A stretch of DNA of 64,000 nucleotides from Saccharopolyspora elongata (GCF_004348985.1 NZ_SMKW01000022.1:1-64000); one strand, 5' to 3'; counted from the stretch's first letter, positions 53,977-63,774 are shown. Notes: a model not told the origin generated them from the letters alone. Numbers and translations are program-made.

Positions 53977-54171
53977 GGTCCCCAGTCCTTCGCATCGCCC
54001 GTCGTCCCCGAGGGTGGCGAGCCACACCGCGGGCGAACGAGATCATCGTAGGACCGGCCGCGGGTCCCTTTTGCGGGTGTGGGAAGTCGGCCTGGTCCGG
54101 CTGGCCGGGGAGCGGGGTGGGCGGGAGCGCCTGCGCAGGCATGGTCCACAGTGGATCAATAGGGTGCGCGG

Positions 54172-54957
54172 TCATTCCGTTGGGAGGCTGCTGAAGTACT
54201 GGGATGGGGGCTTGCCGAGGCAGCGGCGGAACATCGCGCTGAACGCGCTTGGGCTCTCGTAGGACAGCTGCGCCGACACCCGCGTGACCGACTCGCCCTT
54301 GGCGAGCATCTCGACGGCCGCCAGCAGCCGCGCCTGCTGGCGCCAGCGGCCGAACGTGCAGCCGACCTCGGCGACGAATCGGCGGGCCAGCGTCCGCTCG
54401 CTCATGTGCGCGTGGTGCGCCGCGTCGGCGGTGGTCCACGCGAGCTCCGGCTCGTCGATGAGGCGTCGGCACACCTGCAGCAGGGCGGGATGGCGGGGGA
54501 GGGGCAGTTGCAGGGGTACCACGGTCAGCGGCGCGAACTCGTCCAGCAGCAGCTCCATGACCAGCCCGTCACGGCCGCGCGGGTCGTAGTCGATCGGGAT
54601 CTTGGTCGCCGCGAGCAGCAGTTCGCGCAGCAACGGCGTGACCGCCACCACGGTGCACGACGTCGGTAGGTGCGGGCGTGCACCGGGCTCGACGTAGACG
54701 GTGCGCATCGGGACCGCGCCGGAGGTGCGCATCGCGTGCACAACCCCACCGGGGATCCAGACCGCCCGCTGCGGCGGTGCCACCCAGGTGCCATCCGGGG
54801 TGGTGACGGTGATCGCTCCGGACGTCCCGTAGATCAGCTGGGCCCGGCGGTGCGAGTGCTCCGGGATGGTGTGGCCGTCCGGCAGGTCGCGGGCCATCGC
54901 GGCGAGCGGCCGGGCGGTGCGCTGGTAGTCCTCGCGGTCCTCGCTCTTGCCGAACAT
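54172..54957 (-). CDS. AraC-family regulator with cupin domain
   Basis: A 261-residue protein: N-terminal cupin (HTIPEHSHRRAQLIYGTSG near 28-46, PPQRAVWIPGG near 61-71) and two C-terminal AraC helix-turn-helix motifs (TTADAAHHAHMSERTLARRF and VTRVSAQLSYESPSAFSAMF, about 174-193 and 223-242). The ARL-type PPSQYF end is typical. Ligand unknown. Between the SARP and a divergent hydrolase gene, which may be its target. Confidence 0.87.
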   Translation of the reverse strand: MFGKSEDREDYQRTARPLAAMARDLPDGHTIPEHSHRRAQLIYGTSGAITVTTPDGTWVAPPQRAVWIPGGVVHAMRTSGAVPMRTVYVEPGARPHLPTSCTVVAVTPLLRELLLAATKIPIDYDPRGRDGLVMELLLDEFAPLTVVPLQLPLPRHPALLQVCRRLIDEPELAWTTADAAHHAHMSERTLARRFVAEVGCTFGRWRQQARLLAAVEMLAKGESVTRVSAQLSYESPSAFSAMFRRCLGKPPSQYFSSLPTE

Positions 54958-55127
54958 TGGCAGCCCTTCGACGATGTATGACCGGTTCGCGCGAGACAGC
55001 CAGTGGTTGTCCGCCGGAGACTGTAGTCCGGCCGAACGACGGGCGTGATCGAGTGCCTGCGAGGCGTCGGAGGCAGGAGCGCTCGGGCCGGACCGTTGTG
55101 CAGGGACTACGCGGAGGATGTTGACCG

Positions 55128-55988
55128 ATGATCGTCGATGGGATCGAGCGTAGCCGGGAGTGGCTGGACGCCGAGTACAACGTGCGCGCCGGCATTCCGG
55201 ACCACGAGGAGATCTTCGCCCGGTGGACTGCGGAGAGCGAGCAGCTGCGCTCCACAGCGGACGTGCGGTCGGTCGGCTACGGCGACCATCCGAATCAGGC
55301 GTTCGACGTCTACCTGCCGGCGGACCCGACCGGGGCGGACCCGTTGCTGGTGTTCGTGCACGGCGGGTACTGGCAGTCGCTGGACAAGGAGATGTTCGGC
55401 TTCCTCGCCGCGCCGTACATGGCCCGCGGCATTTGCTTCGCCTCGCTGGACTACCGCCTCGCGCCCGAGGCGGGCATGGACGAGATCGTCGCCGACGTGC
55501 GCGCCGGTATCGCGGAGATCGCCAGGCGCGCCACGCAGTTCGGTGCCGACCCGGGGCGGATCTTCGTCGCCGGGCACTCCGCCGGCGGCCACCTCGCGGC
55601 CACGGCCATGGCCACGCCCTGGGAGGACTTCGGCCTGCCCGCCGACCTGGTGACCGGGGCGTGCGCGATCAGCGGCCTCTACGACCTCGAACCGATCCAG
55701 GCCTCCTACCTCAACGAGAAGCTGGGCATGACGCGCGAGACCGCGCGGCGCAACAGCCCGGTCCGGCAGCAGCCCGCCCACGCATCCCCGCTGATCCTGA
55801 CCTTCGGGGGCGCCGAGTCGTCGGAGTTCGCGCGCCAGCAGGCGGACCTCGTGCGCGCGTGGTCGGCGCACGGGGTGCCGTGCGAGGTGGTGGACCAGGC
55901 CGACGGTCACCACTTCGATGCCGTGGAGCGGCTCGCCACCGACGGCCCGCTGTGGGAGGCGGTGCTGGCCATGGTCCGCGGCGCCTGA
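55128..55988 (+). CDS. Alpha/beta hydrolase, kynurenine-formamidase-like
   Basis: A 286-residue esterase-fold enzyme. The oxyanion motif VFVHGGYWQ (about 74-82), the nucleophile elbow FVAGHSAGGHLAA (about 146-158), Asp in the late strand (ASPLILTFGGAESSEF) and DGHHFD (about 261-266) with the catalytic His complete the triad. HGGYW is typical of arylformamidases that open N-formylkynurenine. GGAGG seventeen bases ahead of the ATG is far but is the only ribosome site. No kynurenine genes are nearby, so another ester or amide is possible. Confidence 0.82.
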   Translation: MIVDGIERSREWLDAEYNVRAGIPDHEEIFARWTAESEQLRSTADVRSVGYGDHPNQAFDVYLPADPTGADPLLVFVHGGYWQSLDKEMFGFLAAPYMARGICFASLDYRLAPEAGMDEIVADVRAGIAEIARRATQFGADPGRIFVAGHSAGGHLAATAMATPWEDFGLPADLVTGACAISGLYDLEPIQASYLNEKLGMTRETARRNSPVRQQPAHASPLILTFGGAESSEFARQQADLVRAWSAHGVPCEVVDQADGHHFDAVERLATDGPLWEAVLAMVRGA

Positions 55989-56032
55989 AATTGAATCGCG
56001 CCGAGCGGCCTCCGGCAGCTACGGTTCGTGGC

Positions 56033-56908
56033 GTGTTCGTCGATCTTGCCCGCAAGCACGGGCTGCACGTTCGCGTGCTCGAAGTTGATGAGACGGGCTG
56101 GGATTTCCAGGTCGGGCACGCCGTGGATGCCGACGGCGCGCGGTGGGTGCTCCGCATGCCGCGGCGTCCCGAGGTCAGCGAGCTGATCGCGGGGGAGCGC
56201 CGGCTGCTGGAGTTTCTGCGTCCGCGGTTGGACGTCACGTTGCCGCAGTGGGAGGTGTGCACCTCCGAGCTCGTCGCCTACCGGCGGCTGCCCGGTTCGC
56301 CGTTGGGGCCGGAAGATCCGGTGACGTTGGACTACCAGTGGCGGATGGACGTGCCCGAGGAGCTCTTCGGGGTCCTCGGCGCGGTGATCGCGGAGCTCCA
56401 CCGCGCGTCGGCGGCGGAGGTCGCCGAGCTCGGTGTTCCGGTGTCGGAGCGCACGGCGTTGCGCGAAGAGGCCGACGACCACCTCCGCCGCGCGGTGTCC
56501 GAATTGGACGTTCCGGAGCCGCGGGCTCGCCGGTGGCGGGAGTGGATCGACGACGACCGGTACTGGATCGGCGAGTCCGCCGGGCTCCGCCTGGTGCACG
56601 CCGACCTGCACCCGGGGCACCTGCTCGTGGACGACTCCGGAACGCTGACCGGAATCCTGGACTGGACCGACGCCGCGGTCGACGATCCGGCGCTCGACTT
56701 CATCGCCCCGCGCCGGGCGTTCGGCGAAGCCGGTCTCGACCGGTTGCTGGCGGCCTACGTCGACGCGGGCGGGCGGCCGCGCGAGCACTTCCGCGCGCAC
56801 ATCGAGCAGCTGTCGGCGTTCTTGTTCAGCGTCTCGCTCGGCATCCACGGGATCGACACGGGCAACGACGGCTACGTGAAGATCGCCCAAGAGCGCCTGC
56901 AGGCGTGA
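56033..56908 (+). CDS. APH-fold phosphotransferase, macrolide 2'-kinase-like
   Basis: A 291-residue kinase starting at GTG. WDFQVGHAVDADGARWVLRM (about 24-43) with RRPEVSE resembles the nucleotide-binding start of Mph macrolide 2'-phosphotransferases. LRLVHADLHPGHLLVDDSG (about 183-201) is the catalytic loop and GILDWTDAAVDDPALDF (about 205-221) the metal motif. It may modify macrolides with GTP or another hydroxylated compound. It stands 44 bases after the formamidase-like gene and may be cotranscribed with it. Chromosomal actinobacterial members often have unknown substrates. Confidence 0.78.
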   Translation: MFVDLARKHGLHVRVLEVDETGWDFQVGHAVDADGARWVLRMPRRPEVSELIAGERRLLEFLRPRLDVTLPQWEVCTSELVAYRRLPGSPLGPEDPVTLDYQWRMDVPEELFGVLGAVIAELHRASAAEVAELGVPVSERTALREEADDHLRRAVSELDVPEPRARRWREWIDDDRYWIGESAGLRLVHADLHPGHLLVDDSGTLTGILDWTDAAVDDPALDFIAPRRAFGEAGLDRLLAAYVDAGGRPREHFRAHIEQLSAFLFSVSLGIHGIDTGNDGYVKIAQERLQA

Positions 56909-56956
56909 CGTGCGGCCTGGGGTTCGGCGGCGCGGGCCGCCGAACCCCGGGTTCCG

Positions 56957-58261
56957 TCAGAGCCAGCCGGGCAGCACGAAGATCGCCACCGACAATACGG
57001 GCGCGACCACGATCATGCTCATGCCCCACGTCATCAGCCGCTTGAACGTGGTGTCCCGCGCCTCCTCCGGGGTGCTGGCGATGACGAGCGCACCGCTGGT
57101 CGAGAACGGGGACGAGTCGACCACGGACGACGAGATCGCCAGGGCGATGATCAGGCCGACCGCGCCGACCTGACCGGTCAGCAGGAACGGCACCGCGAGC
57201 GGGATGAGCGCGCCGAGGATCCCGGTGGTCGACGCGAACGCGGACACCCCGCCGCCGATCAGGCAGATGACGAACGCGGCCAGCAGCGGGATCCCGATGC
57301 CGACGACGCCGTTGCCGAGGTACTCGATGGTGCCGACGCTCTCCATCAGGCTCACGTACGTCACCACGCCGCAGACCAGCAGCACGGTCGGCCACGCGAC
57401 CTCGGACACGCACTTCTTGGTGACATCGGGCCACAGCAGGATGATGATCGTGGCGATGCTCAGCGCGAGCAGGCCCACGTCGAACTCCAGCGCCAGCGCG
57501 CCGACGGCCAGCGCGACGAGCCCGACGAGCGTCACGATCCGCTGCACGTTCAAGGTGGTCACCTCGACGGCCGTGTTCGTCCGGGTCGCGGTCGCCGCAC
57601 CTCCGCCACCCACCGGCTCGTCGTCCTGCTGCGTCGGATCGGTGCTGACCCGCTTGCCGAGCAGTTGCTTCCCGCCGAACATGAAGAACACCGCGACGCT
57701 CAGCAGTGTGTTGAACAGCAGCAGGCTGATCCACAGCAGCACGGGATTTCCCGGCAGGCCGCTGCGTTCCACGACGCCGTTGGTGATGCTGCCGAAGATG
57801 CTGATCGGCGAGAAGCCGCCCGCGCTCGCGCCGTTGATGATGAGCAACCCCATGAGCAGCGGGTTGATCCGGTAGCGCGTCGCGAAGTTCATCCCGATGG
57901 GGGCCATCATCGCCACCGCGCCGGGCACCACGGCGCCCACCATCGTCAACAGGCTGGTGACCAGGAACATCACCCACGGGATGAGGGCTATTCGCCCCCG
58001 CACGGCCCGCACTCCGCTGTGGATGAGCCAGTCGACGGTGCCGTTCGCCTTGGCGATGGCGAACAGCAGGGTCACGCCGACCAGGGTGGCGAACAGGTCG
58101 CCCGGGAATCCGGCGAAGAGATCGTCGTTGGACTTGTCGAACACGAACGTGCCGAGCAGGAAGGCGCCCAGGAACGCGACCGCGCCCATGTTCACCGAGC
58201 GCACGGTCGCGAAGGCGAAGATCAGAACCAGGCCGATGATCGATATGACCTGTAAGGACAT
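56957..58261 (-). CDS. MatC-like dicarboxylate carrier
   Basis: A 434-residue membrane protein with about 11-12 helices and a hydrophilic loop at about 208-232. The N-terminal region (SIIGLVLIFAFATVRSVNMG, AFLGAFLLGTFVFD) is that of the MatC family, first linked to malonate/dicarboxylate uptake. ATG at 58261 has GAGGAG at a better distance than the GTG six bases upstream. Last gene of the minus-strand hydroxyacid operon, so it probably imports the acid that the operon degrades. Confidence 0.82.
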   Translation of the reverse strand: MSLQVISIIGLVLIFAFATVRSVNMGAVAFLGAFLLGTFVFDKSNDDLFAGFPGDLFATLVGVTLLFAIAKANGTVDWLIHSGVRAVRGRIALIPWVMFLVTSLLTMVGAVVPGAVAMMAPIGMNFATRYRINPLLMGLLIINGASAGGFSPISIFGSITNGVVERSGLPGNPVLLWISLLLFNTLLSVAVFFMFGGKQLLGKRVSTDPTQQDDEPVGGGGAATATRTNTAVEVTTLNVQRIVTLVGLVALAVGALALEFDVGLLALSIATIIILLWPDVTKKCVSEVAWPTVLLVCGVVTYVSLMESVGTIEYLGNGVVGIGIPLLAAFVICLIGGGVSAFASTTGILGALIPLAVPFLLTGQVGAVGLIIALAISSSVVDSSPFSTSGALVIASTPEEARDTTFKRLMTWGMSMIVVAPVLSVAIFVLPGWL

Positions 58262-58345
58262 CGACACTCCTCGAGGCTGACGTTGGCTCGCAGGGGTTGT
58301 GGATTCGTTGGTACGACGACGGAATCTGGCGGTCGGACGGCCGGG

Positions 58346-59098
58346 TCAGACCCGGTCGGCCACCGCGTTGCGCAGTGCGCCCACCCCGGAGACCTCGACC
58401 TCGACGACGTCTCCGGGCACCATCGGCCCCACCCCGGCAGGGCTGCCGGTGAGCAGCACGTCGCCGGGTTCGAGGGTGATCCAGCGGGTGGCGAAGGCCA
58501 GCAGTTCCCCGAGCCCGAACACCATGTCCGCGACCGATCCTCGCTGGACGACCTCCCCGGCCAGCCTCGTGGTGATCCGCAGGGCCGACGGATCGGGCAT
58601 CTCGGTCTCGATCCAGGGGCCCAGCGGGCAGAACGTGGCCGCGCTCTTCGCCCGCGTCCACTGGCCGTCGGCCCGCCAGTCGTCCGCGGTGACGTCGTTC
58701 GCGCACGTGTAGCCCAGCACGACGTCGGCGAAGCGATCGGCCCGCACGTTGCGCGCGGTGCGGCCGATGACGACGGCCAGCTCGCCCTCGTACTCCAGCC
58801 GCCGCACCTCGGGCGGCCGCAGCACCTCCGCATCCGGACCGGTGATCGCGTTGGGAGCCTTGAGGAACAGCGATGGCTGCTCCGGCCAGGGGCGGCCCTT
58901 CTCGGCGATCTGGTCGGCGTAGTTGCTGCCCGCGCAGACGATCACGCGCGGCTCGCACGGCGCGAGCAGCGTGACCTCCGACAGCGTCCCCAAGGCTCGG
59001 CCCGGGTTGTCGTTCCCGTCGGGCAGTTCGTGCACCAGGTCGCCAACGACGGCGCCGCGGCCGACCCGGTCGCCGAGGCGGTAGCGGACTATTCGCAC
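58346..59098 (-). CDS. Fumarylacetoacetate-hydrolase-family protein
   Basis: A 250-residue FAH-fold enzyme. VCAGSNYADQIAEKGRP (about 54-70) and the metal-binding YEGELAVVIG (about 103-112, with Glu ligands) and GYTCANDVTADDWR (about 128-141, Asp ligands) are intact, followed by GDVLLTGSPAGVGPM. Members hydrolyse C-C bonds of acylpyruvates or decarboxylate/hydrate dicarboxylic keto-acids. Its place between an FAD/Fe-S oxidase and a dicarboxylate carrier suggests an oxo- or hydroxydicarboxylate. Confidence 0.85.
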   Translation of the reverse strand: MRIVRYRLGDRVGRGAVVGDLVHELPDGNDNPGRALGTLSEVTLLAPCEPRVIVCAGSNYADQIAEKGRPWPEQPSLFLKAPNAITGPDAEVLRPPEVRRLEYEGELAVVIGRTARNVRADRFADVVLGYTCANDVTADDWRADGQWTRAKSAATFCPLGPWIETEMPDPSALRITTRLAGEVVQRGSVADMVFGLGELLAFATRWITLEPGDVLLTGSPAGVGPMVPGDVVEVEVSGVGALRNAVADRV

Positions 59099-59153
59099 GG
59101 TCCCTCCTAGCGGCTGTTTTGAATGTCGTGGTGTGAGGTGTGGTTACGCGGGG

Positions 59154-59347
59154 TTTTGTCTTTGAAGCGGCGCAGCCGCTTAGCCCACCTACGCAACTCG
59201 CACCGCCGCGGGTTCTCAGGTGTCTTCTCGCGAGGACAGCCCCGACGTGGTGAATTGGCATTCATGAGCCTGGGATCCCACAGCGAGAAGGCGCCTGAGG
59301 TTCCGCTACCCGCACCGCCACGCAGAGCAAGTTCGGAAACAGGCTCT
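59154..59347 (-). repeat. Repeat copy 1, directly behind the FAD/Fe-S oxidase
   Basis: About 195 bases similar to 62369-62580. A 29-base block (59230-59258) is identical, followed by near-identical stretches and, at the far end, the hairpin AAGCGGC-GCA-GCCGCTT. It begins at the oxidase stop codon on the minus strand, so it is part of the transcript as a 3' element. Not an insertion sequence: no open frame of its own and no terminal repeats recognised. Confidence 0.75.
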
Positions 59348-62290
59348 CTAGTCGACGGCCAAGGCCTCGCTCACGAGCTCCAGCGGGTGCCACGCGGTGC
59401 GGCCCGCCCCGTGGAAGATCTGCTGTCGGCACGAAACCCCGGTCGCGGCCACGACCGTGTCCTCGGGTTCCGCCGCCAGCGCCGGGAAAAGCCGGTCCCC
59501 GCCGACGGTCATCGACGTCTCGTAGTGCTCCGACTCGAAGCCGAACGAGCCTGCCATCCCGCAGCAGCCCGCGTCGATCTCCTCGACTTGCGTCCCCGGG
59601 ATCCGGCGCAGCAGGGCGACCGTGGCGGCGGTGCCGACTTCGGCCTTCTGGTGGCAGTGGCCGTGGAAGATGATGCGGCGCCCCGCGAGCCAGGAATCCG
59701 CGCGCAGGGTCAGCCGGTCCGCGTCGATCGCCTCGACGAGGAGTTCCTCCACCTGCTTGACCCGCTGCGCCACGGCGCGCACCGACGAGGAGTCGGGCAG
59801 CAGTGCCTTGTGCTCCTCGCGGAGCATCAGCACGCACGACGGCTCGCAGCCCACGATCGGCGAATCCGGCGCGGTGTCCCGCTCCAGCGAGGTGACCAGC
59901 GCCGTCGCCTTCTTCTTCGCGTCGTCGAGCATTCCCTTCGACAGGCTCGACCGCCCGCAGCAGCCGCCGCCCGCGAGATCCACCCGCCAGCCCGAGCGTT
60001 CCAGCAGCTCGATGCCCGCCCGGCCGATGTGCGGTTCGGTGTAGGTGGTGAACGAGTCCGCGAGCCAGGTGACCGCGCCCTGCGGCGCGGCGGGCGGCGC
60101 GGATGTGCGGCGGCGGAACCAGCGGAGCAGGCTGACCCGCTGGAACGTGGGCAACGGGCGGGCCGCCGCGATGCCGAGCGTGCGGTCCAGGATCCGGCGG
60201 AGGAAGGGGATCCGGCCGGGCAGGTTCGACAGCGGGGCGGTCGCCGAGCCGAGCCGGTTGAGCGCGCGGATCGAGGAGAACACGCGCGACCGGAGCGGAG
60301 TCCCGTGGATCTCGTGGTGGTGCGCGAGCGTTTCGGCCTTCAGCGAGGCCATGTCCACGCTCATCGGGCATTCGCTCTTGCACGCCTTGCACATCAGGCA
60401 GAGGTCGAGGATCTCGTGGAGGCGTTCGCCGCCCAGCGCCGCGTGCGGATCCGGTTCGGACAGCGCCTTCACCAGCGCGTTGGCCCGGCCGCGGGTGGAG
60501 TGCTCCTCGTTCTTCGTCGCGATGTAGGACGGGCACATCACGCCCACGCCTGCCTTCCGGCAGGCACCGATGTTCATGCAGCGGTCCGCGGCGCCGCGCA
60601 TGCCGCCGACGACCTCGAACTCCAGCATCGTCCGCAGCGGTGGCGCGGGTGGGAGCGCGTCGCGGTCGCGGAGGTTCTCGGTCATCGACGGCGCGTCGAC
60701 GATCTTGCCGGGGTTCATGACGCCGCCGGGGTCGAAGAGCCGCTTGACCTCGCGCATGGCCTCGTACAGCTCGTCGCCGAAGATCTCCCGGTTGAACTCG
60801 CTGCGGGCGAGGCCGTCGCCGTGTTCGCTGGAGTTCACCCCGCCGTACTCGGCAACGAGGTCCTTGACCGCTTCCGCGACGGCGCGCATTTTGGCGACCT
60901 CGTCGGGGTCGGTCAGGTCGACGAACGGGCGGATGTGCAGGCATCCCACCGAGCAGTGGCCGTAGAACCCGGCCTCCATCCGGTGCTCGTCGAGGATCTC
61001 CTTGAACCGCTTGGTGTATTCGGCGAGGTGCACCGGGTCCACCGCGGTGTCCTCGACGAAGGCCAGCGGGCGGCGGGTTCCCTCGCCGGCGGCCATCAGC
61101 AGGCCCAGGCTGGACTTCCGGACCTTCAGCAGCGCCTGCTGCTCGGCGGGCGTGACCGCGCGGAGCGTGTGGTAGCCGTGCCCGTTCTGCTGCCACCGCG
61201 CATCGAGCCGGTCGAGTTGGGCGACCAGGTCCGCTTCGTCGTCCCCGGTGAAGGAGACGAACAGCAGCGCACCCGGGTCGCCGACGAGCACGTTCCCGAG
61301 GTCTGCGAACTCGATCTTCTGCCGCGACAGGTCCAGGATCGTCCGGTCCATCAGCTCGACCTGGTGCGGATCGCAGCTCAGTGCGTCCGTGGTGGCCGAG
61401 ATGGCGCTCGCGGTGTCGGTGAAGTGGCCGACGGCGTAGACCGTCCGCCGGGGCTTGGGCACCAGGTCCACCAGCGCGCGGGTGGCAATGACCAGCGTGC
61501 CCTCCGCGCCCACCACGAACTTCGCCAGGTCGAACGGCTTTTCCGGCCCGAAACCGACGAGCCGGTCGAGCCGGTAGCCGCAGGCGCGGCGCCAGAACGC
61601 CGGCATCTTCGCCTCGATGACGTCCTCGTTGGCGGTGACCAGGCCCGGAAGTGCTTGGTAGATCCGGCCTTCGAGGGTCTCCGCCGACGCCCGGCGCGCC
61701 CGCTCGGCTTCGTCGACGGGCTCGAACCGGGTGCACGAGCCGTCGGCGAGCACCACGTCCAGCGCCCGCACGTGGTCGATCGTCATGCCGTAGGTCAGCG
61801 AGCCGCTGCCCGCGGAGTTGTTGCCGATCATCCCGCCGATCGTGGCGCGGTTGCTGGTGGAGGTGTCCGGGCCGAACATCAGCCCGTGCGCGGCGGCGGC
61901 CTGGTTGAGCTGGTCCTGCACCACGCCGACCTCCACCAGCGCCGTGCGGGCCACCGGGTCGATCTCCAGGATCCGGTTCATGTGCCGGGACATGTCGAGC
62001 ACCAGGCCGGGTCCCACGGTCTGGCCGACCAGGCTCGTTCCCGCGCCGCGCGGCACGACCGGCACACCGAGCTCGGCGGCGACTTTCACTGCCGCGGCGA
62101 CGTCGTCGTTGTGGCGCGGGAACGCGACGCCGAGCGGAGTGATCGAGTACATGCTGGCGTCGCGGGAGAAGAGGTGGCGGGTGTAGTCGTCGAAGGCGAC
62201 CTCGCCGTCCAGCGCGGCGCGGAGCGCGCGTTCCAGGCGCGAACCGAGGGTTTGCCGTGCGGCGGGAGCGTCAGTTGTCGGGACGGTCAT
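59348..62290 (-). CDS. FAD/Fe-S 2-hydroxyacid dehydrogenase (GlcD-GlcF fusion type)
   Basis: A 980-residue enzyme. The FAD-binding PCMH domain is at about 50-270 (VPVVPRGAGTSLVGQTVGPG, IGGMIGNNSAGSGSLTYGM), the substrate-cap domain at about 280-520 with HGDGLARSEFNREIFG, then a ferredoxin-type part with CLMCKACKSECP (about 627-638) and two CCG-type cysteine-rich domains (GGGCCGRSSLSKG, DAGCCGMAGSFGFE). This layout is that of D-lactate/D-2-hydroxyglutarate/glycolate dehydrogenases passing electrons to quinones. AAGGAATC precedes the ATG. With the downstream aminotransferase it fits glycolate-glyoxylate metabolism. Confidence 0.87.
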   Translation of the reverse strand: MTVPTTDAPAARQTLGSRLERALRAALDGEVAFDDYTRHLFSRDASMYSITPLGVAFPRHNDDVAAAVKVAAELGVPVVPRGAGTSLVGQTVGPGLVLDMSRHMNRILEIDPVARTALVEVGVVQDQLNQAAAAHGLMFGPDTSTSNRATIGGMIGNNSAGSGSLTYGMTIDHVRALDVVLADGSCTRFEPVDEAERARRASAETLEGRIYQALPGLVTANEDVIEAKMPAFWRRACGYRLDRLVGFGPEKPFDLAKFVVGAEGTLVIATRALVDLVPKPRRTVYAVGHFTDTASAISATTDALSCDPHQVELMDRTILDLSRQKIEFADLGNVLVGDPGALLFVSFTGDDEADLVAQLDRLDARWQQNGHGYHTLRAVTPAEQQALLKVRKSSLGLLMAAGEGTRRPLAFVEDTAVDPVHLAEYTKRFKEILDEHRMEAGFYGHCSVGCLHIRPFVDLTDPDEVAKMRAVAEAVKDLVAEYGGVNSSEHGDGLARSEFNREIFGDELYEAMREVKRLFDPGGVMNPGKIVDAPSMTENLRDRDALPPAPPLRTMLEFEVVGGMRGAADRCMNIGACRKAGVGVMCPSYIATKNEEHSTRGRANALVKALSEPDPHAALGGERLHEILDLCLMCKACKSECPMSVDMASLKAETLAHHHEIHGTPLRSRVFSSIRALNRLGSATAPLSNLPGRIPFLRRILDRTLGIAAARPLPTFQRVSLLRWFRRRTSAPPAAPQGAVTWLADSFTTYTEPHIGRAGIELLERSGWRVDLAGGGCCGRSSLSKGMLDDAKKKATALVTSLERDTAPDSPIVGCEPSCVLMLREEHKALLPDSSSVRAVAQRVKQVEELLVEAIDADRLTLRADSWLAGRRIIFHGHCHQKAEVGTAATVALLRRIPGTQVEEIDAGCCGMAGSFGFESEHYETSMTVGGDRLFPALAAEPEDTVVAATGVSCRQQIFHGAGRTAWHPLELVSEALAVD

Positions 62291-62368
62291 CGCGATTCCT
62301 TTCCACCGATTCGTCCTTGCAGCCGCCGCGCCCGGCCGGCGGACCAAGGCGCAGCGCTGATTTCCCTA

Positions 62369-62580
62369 GGTCGTGTTTTCTAAGCGGCGGTAGCCGCTTG
62401 CGGTGTGGGACTCAACTCGCACCGCCGCGGGTTCACGGTGCCCACTCCTCTGGAGTTCTCCCAGCGAGGACAGCCCCGACGTGGTGAATTGGTCATTCAT
62501 GATGTCGGGGATCCCACAGCGAGGGGGCATCTGAGGTTCCGCCGCCCGCACCGCCATGCAAACCAAATTCAAAACATTCC
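62369..62580 (-). repeat. Repeat copy 2, directly behind the aminotransferase
   Basis: The partner of copy 1, about 210 bases, again starting at the stop codon of a minus-strand gene. It keeps the 29-base identical block (62464-62492), the ACTCGCACCGCCGCGGGTTC block and the AAGCGGC...GCCGCTT hairpin, with small insertions. Conserved position in both genes argues for a 3'-UTR function or for duplication together with a gene end. Confidence 0.75.
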
Positions 62581-63744
62581 CTAGCCGCGCAACACCTCCA
62601 GTGCTGCTTGGAGACCGTTGGGGTCGATGGGCACCCCGGACAGTTCGAGTCCCATCTGGACGCCGGCGAGGGTGCCGGCCAGCGTCAGGTCGTTGAAGTC
62701 GCCGAGGTGGCCGATGCGGAACACGCGACCGGTGAGCTTGCCCAGGCCGGCGCCCAGCGACATGTCGAAGCGGTCCAGGATGACCTCGCGGACCTTGTTC
62801 GCGTCGTGCTCCTCGCCCAACCGCACGGCGGTCAGCGAGCTGGAGTGCTCGCGTTCGTCGGCGCACAGCACTTCCAGGCCCCAGGCCCGCACGGCTGCTC
62901 TGGTGGCCTCGGCGTGCCGGTCGTGCCGGGCGAAGACGTTGGGCAGTCCCTCGGCTTCGAGGAGGGACAGCGCTTCCCGCAGTCCGTAGAGGAGGTTGGT
63001 GGGCGGGGTGTAGGGGAAGAAGCTGCGCTCGTTGGCTTCGAGGATGGGAGTCCAGTTCCAGTACGACTTCGGCAGCCGCGCTCCTTCGGCGGCGGTGAGC
63101 GCCTTCTCGCTGATCGCGTTGAACCCCAGCCCCGGCGGCAGCATCAGGCCCTTCTGCGAGCAGCTGACCGTGACGTCCACGCCCCACTCGTCGTGCCGGT
63201 AGTCGATGGAGCCCAGCGAGGAGATCGTGTCGACCAGCAGCAGCGCGGGGTGGTTCGCTTCGTCGATGGCCGCCCGGATCTCCGGCACGCGGCTGGTGAC
63301 CCCGGTCGACGTCTCGTTGTGGACGACCATCACCGCGGCGATGCCGTGCTGTTCGTCCGCGGCCAGCCGCTCGGCGACGACGGCCGGGTCGACGCCTCGC
63401 CGCCAGTCCCCGGGGACGAAGTCGACGACCAGCCCGAGGCCTTCCGCCATGTCGCGCCACAAGGTGGCGAAGTGGCCGGTTTCGAACGCGAGCACGCGAT
63501 CGCCGGGGGACAGGGTGTTGACGAGCGCCGCCTCCCAGGCCCCGGTGCCCGAGGACGGGTAGATGACGACGGGCCGATCGGTGCCGAACACCGGCCGGAC
63601 CCTGCGCAGCACGTCCTGCGCGAGTTCCGCGAAGTCCGGCCCGCGGTGATCGATCGTGGGTTGCGCCATGGCGCGCAACACGCTGTCGGGGACGTTGGTC
63701 GGTCCGGGGATCTGCAGGAAATGCCGTCCGCTGTTGGCGGCCAT
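62581..63744 (-). CDS. Class V aminotransferase, serine/alanine-glyoxylate type
   Basis: A 387-residue PLP enzyme of fold type I class V. FLQIPGPTNVPDSVLRAM at the start, YPSSGTGAWEAALVN (about 67-81), DTISSLGSIDY (about 159-169) and the PLP lysine in CSQKGLMLPPGL (about 180-191) are those of serine- or alanine-glyoxylate aminotransferases. It would convert glyoxylate from the upstream oxidase step to glycine. AGAAGGG before the ATG. Divergent from the IclR gene. Confidence 0.88.
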   Translation of the reverse strand: MAANSGRHFLQIPGPTNVPDSVLRAMAQPTIDHRGPDFAELAQDVLRRVRPVFGTDRPVVIYPSSGTGAWEAALVNTLSPGDRVLAFETGHFATLWRDMAEGLGLVVDFVPGDWRRGVDPAVVAERLAADEQHGIAAVMVVHNETSTGVTSRVPEIRAAIDEANHPALLLVDTISSLGSIDYRHDEWGVDVTVSCSQKGLMLPPGLGFNAISEKALTAAEGARLPKSYWNWTPILEANERSFFPYTPPTNLLYGLREALSLLEAEGLPNVFARHDRHAEATRAAVRAWGLEVLCADEREHSSSLTAVRLGEEHDANKVREVILDRFDMSLGAGLGKLTGRVFRIGHLGDFNDLTLAGTLAGVQMGLELSGVPIDPNGLQAALEVLRG

Positions 63745-63774
63745 TGCACCAAACCCTTCTGAGCCGATCAGGTG

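Noticed and set aside
59123-62383. 1086-codon open frame antisense to the FAD/Fe-S oxidase
   Set aside because: Composition artefact rich in Arg, Gly, Val and His; the minus-strand frame holds all conserved motifs.
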